From Toxoplasma gondii ME49 (taxonomy: Eukaryota > Apicomplexa > Conoidasida > Eucoccidiorida > Sarcocystidae): DNA of 64,000 bases. A program made the position numbers and the translations under genes. A model generated the notes under the pieces. It was not told the DNA's origin. It saw nothing but the letters and a program-made list of their open reading frames with translations, and ran no database searches. The stretch spans positions 636,144-700,143 of the forward strand of contig NC_031480.1 of the NCBI RefSeq assembly GCF_000006565.2. The letters are read 5' to 3'. Numbering within the stretch: position 1 is the stretch's first letter; every line of letters begins with the position of its first letter. Of the stretch, positions 14,501 to 25,288 are shown one piece after another.

Positions 14501-15758
14501 GAAGCGCAAAGGTCGGGGCCGCGCCTTGAGGGCGGCTGCCAGTTTTTCTTGCTTGAGCTTCTCCGCCTCTTCCGCCTCCTGCTTCTTCTTCAGTTGCTGC
14601 TCGTGAAGCATCACAAACAGTTGCCTCTGGCGTTCGCTTGGATCCGCCACCGGCGCGCCCACCTCCTGCCTGCTTTCCGCTACGCCCAACAGCGCGCGCA
14701 GCGTCAGCGGCTGCGCCTCGCCTCCCGCGGACGCCGCGGCTCCGAGCTGGTCGCGCTTCGCCTTCGCGGCCGCGGCCAGCGCCGTGGCTTGCGCGGCTGC
14801 GACGGAGGAAGCCGCGCCGGCTTTCTCGCCAGTCAGTTCCGCAGCGGCTGCGGCAGGGCCGCGCGGGCGCTGAGTCGCCTCCAGGCCTTGACAGGCCTTC
14901 AGCTGCTCCTGGATCTGCTTCTGAATCAGCGCCGCTCGCTTTGCCTTCTCCAGTGCCTGTCGCGCCGCACCCGCCGCGGCCTGCAGGGACGACGACAGCG
15001 AAGGCGGAAGCGCCGCGGCGCCAGCAGCCGCCGCAGGAGCAGCGGGGGAGGAAGCCGACGTCTGGTCGGCGGCCTGTACAAAGTTCAGCAGGAGTCAAGA
15101 GACCAGGTGGCGCGCGAGGAAGCGGGTGAATGATGAAATGATGAAGCCGAAGAGGGCGTGGAACGCGGGAGACAAGATATGCGGGGACATGCACAGGGCA
15201 CGGAGCGCGGAGAGCGACTGTGAAGCGCGCGGGGAAGAGAGGAGAGAGAGGTGAGAGAGGACAAAGAAGAGAGAGAGGAGAGAGAGGAGAGAGAGGAGAG
15301 AAAGGAGAGAGAGGAGAGAGAGGAGAGAAAGGAGAGAGAGGAGAGAAAGGAGACACACAGCAGAGAGCAAGGGAGAAAGGAGGAGGGAGAAGACGAACCG
15401 CCCGGGTCGAGTGCGTAGGAAGCGAAGACGCAGGGGGAGGCGAGGCGAGGAACAAAGGTTTCTGGAGGGGGAGACGGAAAGGCAAGAGCGGAGAGATAGA
15501 CGGGGAAAGAGGGAGACAGAGGAACAAGAAAGAGAGAGAAAGGCAGCCTGACACACCCACTCAAGCGCATTTGACAACGGGAAGCAGGACTCGCTGGAAA
15601 GAGGAAGCACAAGGAGAGGCGAAGCAACGGAGAAACAGTGAAAAGGTTCTTACTGGAGCTCCCCATCGCGTTCGTCTCGGCTTCTTCGAGTTTTCATCAG
15701 CTCCTGCCTGCTCCTCTCTGAGCTTCGCTGCCCCCACTTGGTCCTGATGTCCCTCCAT
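6440..15758 (-). CDS. PRPF3: U4/U6 small nuclear ribonucleoprotein PRP3
   Basis: PRP3 is a U4/U6 and tri-snRNP protein needed for pre-mRNA splicing in the nucleus. Fifteen exons join in phase: 15654-15758, 14393-15073, 13813-13932, 13092-13352, 12773-12850, 11807-11907, 11187-11251, 10360-10433, 9870-9998, 9245-9322, 8644-8728, 8325-8422, 7898-7951, 6991-7083 and 6440-6493. The product is 691 aa (human 683). Family blocks appear in order: FDQFGREID, NLVEHP..., LMPPPPPKVKLTNLMRVLG, NAQQLHLAG..., RRIKW, CCLVWQGTV and the terminal EHYWDMA. The ATG at 15758 is the first in frame. The N-terminus is Ala/Gln-rich and I see no clear PWI domain, unlike human PRPF3. The reading frame closing at a 54-base last exon supports the model. 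Confidence 0.92.
8880..8912. repeat. (TA)n then (CATA)n microsatellite, PRP3 intron
   Basis: Alternating TA dinucleotides are followed by CATA units in the intron between the exons at 8644-8728 and 9245-9322. Confidence 0.9.
9156..9192. repeat. (TA)n microsatellite, PRP3 intron
   Basis: TA dinucleotides interrupted by single C residues lie in the same intron as the repeat at 8880, close to the splice donor of the exon at 9245-9322. Confidence 0.9.
10697..10791. repeat. Compound (TA)n microsatellite, PRP3 intron
   Basis: Three TA tracts are separated by two copies of an AGTATATGGGTA spacer, which indicates local duplication. They lie in the intron between the exons at 10360-10433 and 11187-11251. 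Confidence 0.9.
11525..11670. repeat. Two (TA)n microsatellites, PRP3 intron
   Basis: TA runs at about 11525-11560 and 11636-11670 flank a CA/CACA-rich segment. Both are intronic, between the exons at 11187-11251 and 11807-11907. A shorter TA run sits at about 10957-10976 in the neighbouring intron. Confidence 0.9.
12892..12985. repeat. Short GA-rich tandem repeat, PRP3 intron 4
   Basis: Units of about 17-20 bases built on CAGCGAAATAAAGAGGA and CAGAGCGAAAAAAGAGGA alternate about five times. On the PRP3-sense strand this is a pyrimidine-rich tract immediately before the 3' splice site at 12850. Confidence 0.85.
13381..13700. repeat. 85-bp minisatellite, PRP3 intron 3
   Basis: A GA-rich unit repeats with a constant 85-base period. 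The marker GAGGCAGAA starts at 13396, 13481, 13566 and 13651. Copies are nearly identical, so the array looks recently amplified. On the coding strand it is almost pure pyrimidine and precedes the acceptor of the exon at 13092-13352. Confidence 0.92.
15230..15370. repeat. GAGA-rich low-complexity array, PRP3 intron 1
   Basis: Repeated GAGAGAGGA and GAGAAAGGA units run for about 140 bases in the first PRP3 intron. The complementary strand is a polypyrimidine tract in the direction of PRP3 transcription. Confidence 0.85.
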
Positions 15759-17336
15759 GTCCTTTGTGTTCGTTTCGAGAGAAAAGCCGATGCGACGCCT
15801 GTCTCTTCTTCTGCGCCTCGCTCCTTGGTCCTGAAGGGAGACGACGCCCGCGCCGATCTGCGCCTCAGCTGCCAGACGGCGGAGAGGACGCAAGGGAAGT
15901 TTTCTTGCCTCTGGATCTCAAGGCGACGCAGTGAACACAGAGAAAAGCAGACACGAGGCGACCGAGAGAGAGAAGGAGAGGGAGACGACGACTCCAAGGA
16001 AGCGAGAGGAGAAGGAACGCCGGATGAGAGAACTCGACGACAGGGAGGGCCGCAGAAGAAACTCTTCAGCTTTCCTGGAAACAAAGAGACCTTCTGCGGC
16101 GAAGAAGAGGCCGAAGCGCAGCCCAAGAGAAAAAGCTCCCAAGCGCGCAGAAGATGCAAACACAGAACAGAAGAAAGAGGAAAGGAGCAAGTGGGGAGAG
16201 CGAAGACAAAGCAAAGACGGGGAGGAGGAGACGGAAGAGCCCAAAGGCGAGGTCCTCCTCGAGATTCAGGAGAGAGAAGAACAAGTAACGACAAAGACGG
16301 CGAGAGAGGAAGGCAAAGAGAAGCGGCGATAGAAGCAAGCGGGGAGAAGCAGAGAGACGGAAGAGAACAGGGAAGGAGAGGTGAAGCAGAGAAAGGGGAA
16401 GGAGAAGGAGACAGAAAGAAACAAGGAGGCAACGAAGCAGAGGGGAAAAGAGAGGCAAAGAAGCAGTTGCGCTTCTTCCGCGATTCCTCGTCCAAGAGAA
16501 ACTTTTTAGTTGGAAACAAAGACGCAGTGCACCCCAGAGAGGAAGGGGGCGAAAGTGCAGACTCGCAGATCTTCTGCGGGAGACTCTGCTGGAAAATATG
16601 TTGAAAAAGAGGACAGAGAATTCGCCTTCGCTGGGAAACAGATACGGACCCCTCGCCTTCGTCGTCTCTTGCTTTTTTCTTTAGCGGATGCGCTTGCATG
16701 CGCGGCTTCGCTCGAGGTCTCGAGGTGAAAAAGCGATCTCTGCCGCCTCTCTGCATTTCTTGCCTGTCCGCCGTCTTCGCTTTCCTCTTCTCGGTGTCAC
16801 TCCTCTCTTCGCTTCTTCTCGCAATTCTTTCTTCTCTTCCTCCCGCGCCTCGTCGCAGCTGCCTCTCGAATCTTCGCCTTTTCCTCCGGAGGGAGTTTTT
16901 CTCTCTCTCCACACACACAGCACTAAAATACAGACACCGTTGCTTATTTATCTCCTCGCGTTTCCTCATTTTTGTGTGTCGACTTCCTCTTCTCCCTCTC
17001 GGAACTTCTGTCGCTTGTCTTATTTCTTGTTCTCACTCTTCTTCCTGCTCTCTTCCCTCTCTCGATCCACTTCCTCCCCCGCCGCATCTTCGCGGTTGGA
17101 CGGCAGGCCTTTCCGTCCCAGACGGGTTTTCGTCTTCTTCGCACCTGTCGATACACTCGCGTCGTTTTCTTTTCGGACGCATCTTTTCTTCTCGGGTGAT
17201 CTGTCGACGCTTCCGGGGGTCTCCGTCTGTGGCTCTGCCTCTTTTCTGGAAAAAAGCGAGAGCGGAAGCACAGCGAGCGGCAAGAACCGAGACGAGAGAA
17301 AGGAGAGAAGAGAACAAGAGCTCGAGTGTCTCCGCC
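15759..17336. promoter_or_regulatory. Shared divergent promoter region, PRP3 / mitochondrial S12
   Basis: The start codons of PRP3 (minus) and mitochondrial S12 (plus) lie 1.58 kb apart, head to head. The left part (15900-16480) is GA-rich on the plus strand, hence pyrimidine-rich as PRP3 leader. The right part (16730-17330) is pyrimidine-rich on the plus strand, as S12 leader. The switch between them falls around 16500-16720 and contains a TGCATGC at 16695-16701. Long open frames here result from the skewed composition and have no family support. Confidence 0.5.
16695..16701. promoter_or_regulatory. TGCATGC motif between PRP3 and S12
   Basis: This heptamer is located where the purine/pyrimidine skew reverses between two divergent genes. 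It is a candidate ApiAP2 site serving one or both promoters. The assignment rests on position and motif only. Confidence 0.3.
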
Positions 17337-20300
17337 ATGGAGTCGCAGACAGCCTTCTCTTCTCTGTATCTCCTCCGGAGAAAGATTTTTCGGGGGAGAC
17401 AAGTAAAGATTCGTCTCTCTGCGCTGCCGTCCTTTGCATGTTCTCCGTCCCCTTCCCCTTCCTCGTCGGCTTTTTCCTTCTCGTCTGTCCGCGTTCTCCC
17501 TTCTTCGTCTGTCAACAGTCTTCGAGCGCAGCCGTCAGGCGAAGATTCCGGTTCCTGTTCAAGACTCGCCTGCACCGTTTTCCGCGGATCAACGCTGAAG
17601 CGGTGGACTGTGTCGAGGGACAGTACGAGAGACTCTGTTCGCTCGTCTCTGCGCGTCTTTCCTTCTCTTGCTTCTTCCAGACCCTCACCTCTCTCGCCTT
17701 CCTCTCCGCTTCCTCAGCCTTCTTGCTGCGCTGCCCTCTCTCCTCTTTCTCTTTCTTCTGTCGCTCCGTACCCTGCTCCCCTTCTCTTCTCGCCTCTGTT
17801 GTCTGGCTGCTCTTCTTCCTTTGCTTCTTCGTCGTCTTCGTCTTTTTTTCCTTCTCAGTCCCGACAGTTCTCGACGCGCAGTATCAGTGGGAGGCTGTTC
17901 TACAAACGCCGACCGTTGCAGGTCCCGAAGCTCAAGCCCCCGAACATTCGCAGGTGCGACAAAGGACGCCACAGAAGAGACAGCACGGCAGATGAAAGAC
18001 AACAAACATCTCCAGTTTTCGTTATGTCATGTCTCTTCTGTCGAACGTTGCTGCTCCCTTCTCGCGTTTCGCGTCGGTCGATCAACTCCTACTTTTCTCG
18101 TTCGGCCCCCTCGTTTCTATCACCTCCCTTCTTTCCTCTCTGTTCGTTTCTCTCCGATCCTCCATTTCTGTTCTCTTCTTCTGTCGGTTTTCGTTTCCCT
18201 GCTCCTTTCTTTCTCCATCCTTCCTTCCTTCTTCCGCGACTCCGTTTCCTCACTCACGTTTTTCCTCGTGTATGCAGCAAATGGCTCGAGGGCGCTCCTC
18301 AGAAGAAAGGCATCTGTGTCAAGGTAGGATTTTCACCTCAGAAAGAAAAACGAACAACGGACTCAAGCGCCTGTCCACCCTCCTCGCTGCTGTCTCTCTC
18401 TAGGGTCCGCTCCCGTACACGCACACCGCTCGAGTTCTCAGCAGTCCTGTGCTTTTCTTCTTTTCGTCGCGTCCTCCCTCTGTCTTCTTTTTTTCCTTCC
18501 CCCGCTTCTTTTCCGTCTCGTCTGTCTCTCTGTCTCTGCCTTTGGCGTCTTGTTCTCCCCCTTTTTTTTCTTTTGTTCCCCTCTGTCTCTGCATTTCTGT
18601 CTGTTTGCGTTTCCGCGTTCGCCCACCACGAATCTCTCTCGCTCTCTCTCTGTATGAGGGAACGGCTTTCGTCCTTCCCCGACACAACGTCAAGTCCAAG
18701 CACCGGCAGGACGGTCGACGAGTCGGTCCTCGCCGAGGCGAAACGGCACACCCTTCTCGCGCGCGCGGCTCCTTTTCTTCTGGGCGCTGCAGGTTCGCGT
18801 ACAGACGCCGCGAAAGCCTAACTCCGGTTTGCGCAAAGTCGCTCGCGTGCGCCTGAGCACCGGCCGCACCGTTCTCGTTTACATTCCTGGAATCGGTCAC
18901 AACTTGAACGTCCACTCGGTGGTGTTGGTTCGCGGCGGCAGATGCAAAGATGTTCCAGGCTGGTAGGGAAGGAAGTCTTCGGAACGAAGAGAACGCAGAG
19001 CCGAGAGAGAGAAAAGCGCAAAAGAGTTTCGCTGTTTCTGCTGCTTATTCGTTCGTGGAGCGTAGAAGACGCGAGAAAGGCCGGTGCCAGGCATTGTGTT
19101 GACAGACGGTGATCTCCGGAGCGCAAAAGTGAGAAAAAAGATACAGAGAAGGTGCCAAGCGCATCGCGTGCGGTGTTTAAAAAGGAAAATCCTCCAGAAC
19201 TACCTTTGCATTTACTCAAAGTTATGCACTTTACTGGTAAATATGTAACTAGAGAGCCATACATACCCCGACCGTAGAAACCAGCGCAAAAGAAGAGGTC
19301 TTCGACTCCTTCCGCTGCGTCCTCGTGCGAAGCTGAGGAGGCGCTCGAACGGTGTCAGCTGTGCGAAGAAACGGTGAGGGAGTTGTCGAGAGGCACTCCA
19401 GAGCGCCGAGCGAAGAGGTCCTTGTCCAGCTATGGCCTGCGTCACACGACGAGAAGATTCTGTCTCTGTTCAAGTGACTGAGAACTGGCCTCGCAGCTGT
19501 GTGGAGAACCAGAGGTGCTCTTGTTCCCGAGACAAGCCCCAGAGGGAAGAGGCAGTCGTCTGCGTAGAAACGAAGGGAGAAAGTGGCGTGCGAGAACTCA
19601 GAAAAGGCCTTTGTTGGGGGAAGGGTGGACCCGGTTGTCTTTTTCTCTCGGGCAAGAGAGAGGCGGAAAACAAAGGTTTTCTCGCCTGTTTCTTCTCGAA
19701 CGATGAAGCACGCGTCAGTCGCTGCCGCACTGAAGTGACCAAGTGTGGAGCAAAGCGAAGAAAGTGGAACAGGTAGACGGAGAAGAGAACCGAGGAACCG
19801 TGGAGGGAAACGATCTACAGATGAACGAAGGGAGGAGCGGCGGATTTCCGAAAGGAACAGAAGAGAGCAGCGAGGTCGCAAAGCGTGTAGAGAACTATGC
19901 GACTCGGAGACAGGTGTATTTACTGTACTCGGGGTCGCTCTGCCTCTGAAGTTTTCGTCCTTACGTCTCCTGAGTCTCCCCGGACGCGGCGCGGCTTCGT
20001 TTTATGTTTCGAGAGGCCTGAAGTCTGTTTCTTCTTCTGCGTGCAGCAACTACAAAGCAGTGCGCGGCGTTGCTGACCTTTTGCCTGTGAAGAATCGCGA
20101 GAGAAAACGGTCCAAGTACGGCGTGAAGCTGTCGTCGGAAAAGAAGGAGTGGCGCCTGCAGCGGTGGAACAACAAACACCTGACGATCGAAAAAGACCGC
20201 GAACTCTTCAACCAGTTTCGGTGGATGACCTGGAGAAACGAGGAGGGAGAGATGCGCACATCGCCTCTCGCAGACGACGAAGAAGTCCCCAGACATACGC

Positions 20301-20356
20301 AGCTCTTCAATCGCTGGTACCGCCTCAAGATGCAGCGCGAAGGCAAGGAAACCTGA
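17337..20356 (+). CDS. Mitochondrial small-subunit ribosomal protein uS12m
   Basis: uS12 lies at the decoding centre of the small ribosomal subunit. Four exons join in phase: 17337-17953, 18278-18323, 18793-18962 and 20047-20356, giving 380 aa. The S12 core appears in order: [57 protein letters not shown] and SKYGVK. It is preceded by about 200 residues that begin with a basic, hydroxyl-rich segment like a mitochondrial presequence and continue as a Ser-rich low-complexity region. A ~70-residue C-terminal extension is Trp/Arg-rich. A mitochondrial role is inferred: the apicoplast genome of these parasites encodes its own rps12, and cytosolic S23 looks different. The ATG at 17337 has a good context (GCCATGG) but the frame is open upstream, so the N-terminus is less certain. 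Confidence 0.9.
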
Positions 20357-20409
20357 GGTCACTTGCAAACCAAAGAGGGCCCACGATGGTGGCTCTCCAT
20401 GCGCAGACG

Positions 20410-20490
20410 GAGCGGGGGAGAGAAGCGCGGAGGACAGGAGAGAAGCGCGGGGGACAGGAAAGAAGCGCGGGGGACAGGAGAGAAGCGCGG
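20410..20490. repeat. 20-bp tandem repeat in the S12 3' flank
   Basis: The unit ACAGGAGAGAAGCGCGGGGG recurs about four times with few substitutions. It begins some 55 bases after the S12 stop codon, so it probably lies in the 3' untranslated region. Confidence 0.88.
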
Positions 20491-21156
20491 GGAGGCGTTC
20501 GGCACTCAGTCGGCGGTTGGGCTGGCGGACATCGCTCGCGTACTTCAGACGTTCAGGTTTTCAGAGACCCGTTCTGTCGGAGTTTTGCGCGAGCCTTGCG
20601 TGGACTGGCGACTCCTGAAAGAAGAGATGCCGCTGTGCAGGCCAGCGACGGCCGCCGTGAACGTCTGTCTTTTTGTTTCCTTGGGACTTTTCTGTCGAAA
20701 GCGACAGTTTTCTACACCCGCTCCGTGTGGCGCGAACGGCGCAAAAGCGAGCGCGAGGACCTATAGACGTCGCCGAGACAGTGTAGAGAGGTCGACCCCC
20801 CAGCGGGTGCGTTTTGATTCACTCTCTCCATGTCGAAAAAGTATGTTTCGGTCACTTGGGTGACGCCCTGCATCTGTGCATCTGAATCGAATCAGGAGCC
20901 TCTTTCGCTTCTGAACATGGCGTCTAACTACTCTGCCAGACATCGCTCTTCCCTGCGTCTTCCCTCTTTTATCTGAGTGCGGACTCGCTAAACTGGACCA
21001 GAGAAAAGACACAGTGCATCCAGCAGCGGACCAGCCACTGTAGTGCTCCATGGAAAGAACAATCCTGCAGCGCGTGGATCTGTTTGCATGGATCATCGAT
21101 GCATACAAACATACAAACAGCCACACACGCACATAGGCTCCCTCCATACTTACAAG

Positions 21157-21182
21157 TATATATATATATATATATATATATA
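21157..21182. repeat. (TA)n microsatellite
   Basis: A pure TA dinucleotide run lies in the spacer between mitochondrial S12 and NAA10. Confidence 0.9.
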
Positions 21183-21774
21183 CTACTATAGATATCTGCG
21201 TACATCTCTCTATATATCTGTTCTACATCTGTAGATCTATTTTTATATCCTGCTGCGTCACGCGTGTAGGAGCGGGGGTACTCGACTCCGGCTACGAAGG
21301 CTGCTCTCGTCGAGGGGAGAGGTCTCGTTTCCGCGCCGAGAAAATCGGTCGCGGGCGCATACAGAGAAAGACCGTTTCTCTTTCTTGCTAAGAGTCCGAG
21401 ACGGAGAGTGGGTTGAGGGCGAGAGAGTTGAGAACGAGACAGAGATCACAGAGAGGCCGCTGCCCCAACGCGGGGCAATGTGGAACAAATGCTCAGCGGT
21501 TTGAATCTCTCCCCCCCTCCCAAACGGCAGGAACAGAGGAGGGAGAAGTTCAGCGTGAAAAGAAACGAAGAGGGATGCAGCAACGAGACTTTTGAAGCGA
21601 AAACGCGTTGGGCAGTGGAAGCCGAGAGACCAGAGGCTCTCGAGAAAGGGAAAGCATCACTGCAAGAAGACAGCACGCGAAGAAGAGAAAGGAAAAGAGA
21701 AGAAGCAGTGCAAGACGGTAGAGAGAAGAAAACGGAAGAAACGAACGAGCCACCTAATGGCTGTTTGTCACTGT

Positions 21775-22433
21775 TCATCGCTTCTTCTTCTTCTTTCCGG
21801 AGCTGCTCGCACCCGCGCCGCCGCCCTCTTGGCTCTTGGACTCTTCCTCTGTCTTCGCTTCCTGAAGCAACATGCGACGAAGAAAGAAAAAGAGAAAGGG
21901 AGACAGGCAGAAAACAGAGCAGTGAGGTCACGCCACCAGACAAAAAGGGAGAGAAGCCGTTTCCAACCTTTTCGACTCCAGCGGCCAGCACGGAAGTCAA
22001 AACAGGGAACATATGTCTCCAAACAATCTCGGCCTCAGTACTGTCTTCGCAACCGAAACGCAGGCAGCCATCTTCAGGGCGAACGCAGAGTTGAGGACAG
22101 GCAAAACTCCTCCTCAGAGTCTCCACCAGTTTTCTCCGTGACGCCAACTTCCCCTTCTCTCACACCGCGTCCAGCAAGCCTCGCGCAACAGCCGCCAATG
22201 TAGACAGAAAAATGCAAAAAATGCCTCTGTCTACGGATGTGCGTATAGTGGGGGAAACAGGACGTTCCATTCCGTGGAAGAAAGGCATCCCGATGTCCAA
22301 AGGCACTTGGTTCAAGTATGCGTTTGTTTGAACCCACACAAATCTCAACGCACGAGTACATACGTACATGCATACGAATACATTCATGCACACACAGATG
22401 TTTACATGCATGCATGCATGTCTACATGTATAT

Positions 22434-22469
<36 letters not shown>

Positions 22470-25288
22470 GTGTGTAGAGATAATGGAGGAAAGTATAGGA
22501 TGTCGAAATTTTTGGGAGTCCTCTTACTCCGGAAGGCGCAGCGTCGGCTGAGTTCTTTCCTTCTTCGGCCTTCGCCACTGCTTTTTCTAACGTCGCACTG
22601 GGGGGATCTGGTCCGCTAGCAGCTTTCTTCATTTTTCGTTTTTCTGTGCATGTAAAGACACACGCAGAGAAGCGCAAGCGTTCTCCAAAACGAACGAGGA
22701 CGAATAAAGGCTCCCCCGAGTGGGCTCTCGCAGATCCGGATTCTCTTAAGTCTCCAGAGAAAAATAACAGTAAACGGAGTGCATCTAAACAGTATTGAAC
22801 ACGGCGTTCGCAATCAAACGAAAAGCGACTGAGACCCTACAGAACAGCTGGTCAAACACTGTCGAGCCGCATGCGACCAGCGGGCGGAAGAGGCGCGTGG
22901 AGACACTGCGGGTGAAGAGAGGGGACACTGTGGCGCATTTGCTCCTCACAGTCGAAAACATGGCTCCTCTGCTGCTCACCTGGGGAGAAGTAATTTCTCA
23001 TGCTGAATGCATCTTCCTTGTCGGCGTAGTACTCCTTGTCGATGTCGTGAATTCTGAGAGAGACAAAGCGTCGACGAAACGCGTCTTTGCACCAACAACG
23101 GTAGGAGTGCACACCCACGGAGAAACCGGCTCCACAAGCAGCAGAGTTGAACGCGAAGGCACTCAAGGCAAAGAGGAGAAGATCTGCATATGCAAAGAGA
23201 CTGTAAACGCAGGCGAACAAAAGTGGACGGGCGGCACGAAGACCTGTCTGAAGGGAAAAGCGACGAACCTGTAGCCCAGAGTGTGCTTGTAGAGCGAGTA
23301 GGCGGCTCTGTTTGTGACGCGCACATGCAGGGAGGCGTAGTCGGCGTCGAAAACTTCCTCCATTGCATGCTCTAAAGAGACAACCAAAAACGCAGCGTCA
23401 AAGACTGAAGACGGAGAAACGAAGGAACCGCGGAAAAAAAGAAGACAGGAGTCTTCATGGCATAGGGATAAGAGGAAACCGTCGAATGCGAAACTTAAAT
23501 GAAAATCCCCCGAGACAGAAAAAGAAGAGACAGTTCAGGACAGCTGAAATCGTGAATGACTTGAGCAATCCAGAGCCAAACTGTATAGAATCAGCAGGGC
23601 GAAACTCACTGTCTCAGTACGTAGAAAACGTATGCTTCCATATTTGTATATATATATATATATATATATATATTCATGCGGTAGACTACACCTATTCATC
23701 TACATGTTAAGACACAAAGTACAAGATTGAGGAATACCGATCAACATCTCCCCTCTCGACACAGTTATCCAAACCCAAACGAGAAGTCTCCCCTGCTACG
23801 TCGGTGCCTCTCTATTCGCCCAGACTTCCGTATTGTCAGCAGCCACACCCTGCCCCCATGGATTCACGTCGATGAAGAGATGGGCAGATAGATAGAGACA
23901 CATATATGCGTAGATCGACGCATCTACATATTGGCTAGAATGTCGATAGATGGGGCAGTGCATGCAACGAGAAACGTGCGCATGCATTGACACCTACGCG
24001 TCATGTTCATGAGTTTGGAGGCAAGGCCGAGTTTTCGGCTTTGACGCAACACTGCGACAGAGGTGACATGTCCATGGTGGTCTGTAGGGTCGTCTTCCTC
24101 TCTGCAGCAAATGGAAAGAAAAAGAAAGGCGTCCACCGAGAGGCGAGGTAGCTACGAGGGTGGAAGTCTCAAATGATTCAGATGAGGCGCTACAGGCTAA
24201 ACTGCGAGAAGCTTGGACTGAGCAGCAATGGAGGAAATGGGTTGCCATGACACTAAACAAACAGGAGATCTATACACCACCTTTTGTCTGTAGACTACAG
24301 CAGCCACTTTGGCCAGGAAGGCCTGTATAGCTGCGGTGATGCAGGTCCGCGGCAAGCCGAAGACGCGAAGATATGTCAAAGAAGAGAAGATTTACACTGG
24401 CACGACAGACAGGGGGGGTGTGAGAGGAACAGTTTGATAATCGACGGACGGAGACACTTACGCACGAACAAAGACTCTGGGTCTCCCTTTAACGACTGGT
24501 CAAAGCACGGAAGACGAAAGGCAAGGGAAAAAAGGTGAAGAGGGCGAGAGAGCCACCACGCTCCACGACAGGACGAAAGAAATACAAACAAATCGCGTGT
24601 GTTAAGAATCGCGAGACACAGACGTTTCCCGTGACATAGCTCCCAGATTATGTAAGAGTTTCTGAATCGTCATCGTCAAATTCGAATGCCTGTTCACATC
24701 AGAGGTCTATCAGTCTATCTTTGTGTACCTCTCTATCTTCGCGTGTCTATCTACATCTACATGAGGAACTGAACACTGGATATATGTGTACGGAGATATT
24801 TGCAGCAAGAAATGTGCATCTACATGCATCCGAGTGTTTGTGCGTATCCGGAATGTAGGAAAGCACACACGGTCCGTCTCTTCTTCCGTCCTTGGTGCGA
24901 TCCTCTGGTCGGTCAGAAGCTTCAGGCGCCCGGCGTTTCCGACTTGTAACACACACTCGAGGGGGGACTGCAACAGCATGCGAACTATGTTTAGTATTCC
25001 GTGAGCGCGCAACGATAACTGAAATCCCTTTAGCTTGGGCGCTTCACCCCTGGCCTCTCTTGGCCCCGCAGAACGCTTTCTCGGGTGTCTCTGTATTTAA
25101 GCTTACAGTTTTGCCAGAACGTAGCCAACGAGTTTCCCCTGAGAGTCATGAGAGACGCTGAGGAGTTGCGGCCAAGAAACTGCGTGGAAGAAGTAGTACT
25201 TCATGATGTAATTCTCCGGGAGGTTGATGAAGTTCGCATTTTGCATGGCGAATAAGTCAAATACGTCCGCGCGGCGAAGCGTCGCCAT
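21775..25288 (-). CDS. NAA10: N-alpha-acetyltransferase 10, NatA catalytic subunit
   Basis: NAA10 transfers acetyl from acetyl-CoA to the N-termini of nascent proteins beginning with Ser, Ala, Thr, Gly, Cys or Val, working with NAA15 at the ribosome. Six exons join in phase: 25107-25288, 23998-24101, 23269-23371, 22980-23053, 22528-22643 and 21775-21861, giving 221 aa. Diagnostic motifs are LPENYIMKYYFFHAVSWPQL (from residue 23, the substrate-binding helix), HGHVTSVAV, the acetyl-CoA loop R-K-L-G-L-A at 83-88, YASLHVRVTNRAA and YYADKEDAFSMRNYF. The C-terminus is low-complexity, Ala/Glu/Ser-rich, and ends in a lysine run. An alternative such as NAA20 or NAA50 is unlikely because the LPENY motif is NAA10-type. 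Confidence 0.95.
22438..22467. repeat. (TA)n microsatellite, NAA10 last intron
   Basis: A TA run preceded by TACATGCATG-type simple sequence lies within the intron between the exons at 21775-21861 and 22528-22643. Confidence 0.9.
23645..23673. repeat. (TA)n microsatellite, NAA10 intron 2
   Basis: A TA dinucleotide run lies in the intron between the exons at 23269-23371 and 23998-24101. Confidence 0.9.

Larger units (their letters stand above)
20357..21774. other. Convergent 3' spacer between mitochondrial S12 and NAA10
   Basis: This holds the 3' regions of two convergent genes. It includes a 20-base tandem repeat just after the S12 stop and a (TA)n run at about 21157-21182. The rest is GA-rich without supported coding frames. 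Confidence 0.55.

Noticed and set aside
16698..17336. In-frame upstream extension of mitochondrial S12
   Set aside because: The frame is open, but the translation is Ser/Leu low-complexity from a polypyrimidine leader. The ATG at 17337 has better context and begins a presequence-like segment.
22238..22330. GGTTCAA sequence resembling a tRNA B box
   Set aside because: No matching A box, anticodon arm or acceptor stem could be formed around it. Scanning other GTTCGA/GTTCAA sites in the window also gave no cloverleaf.
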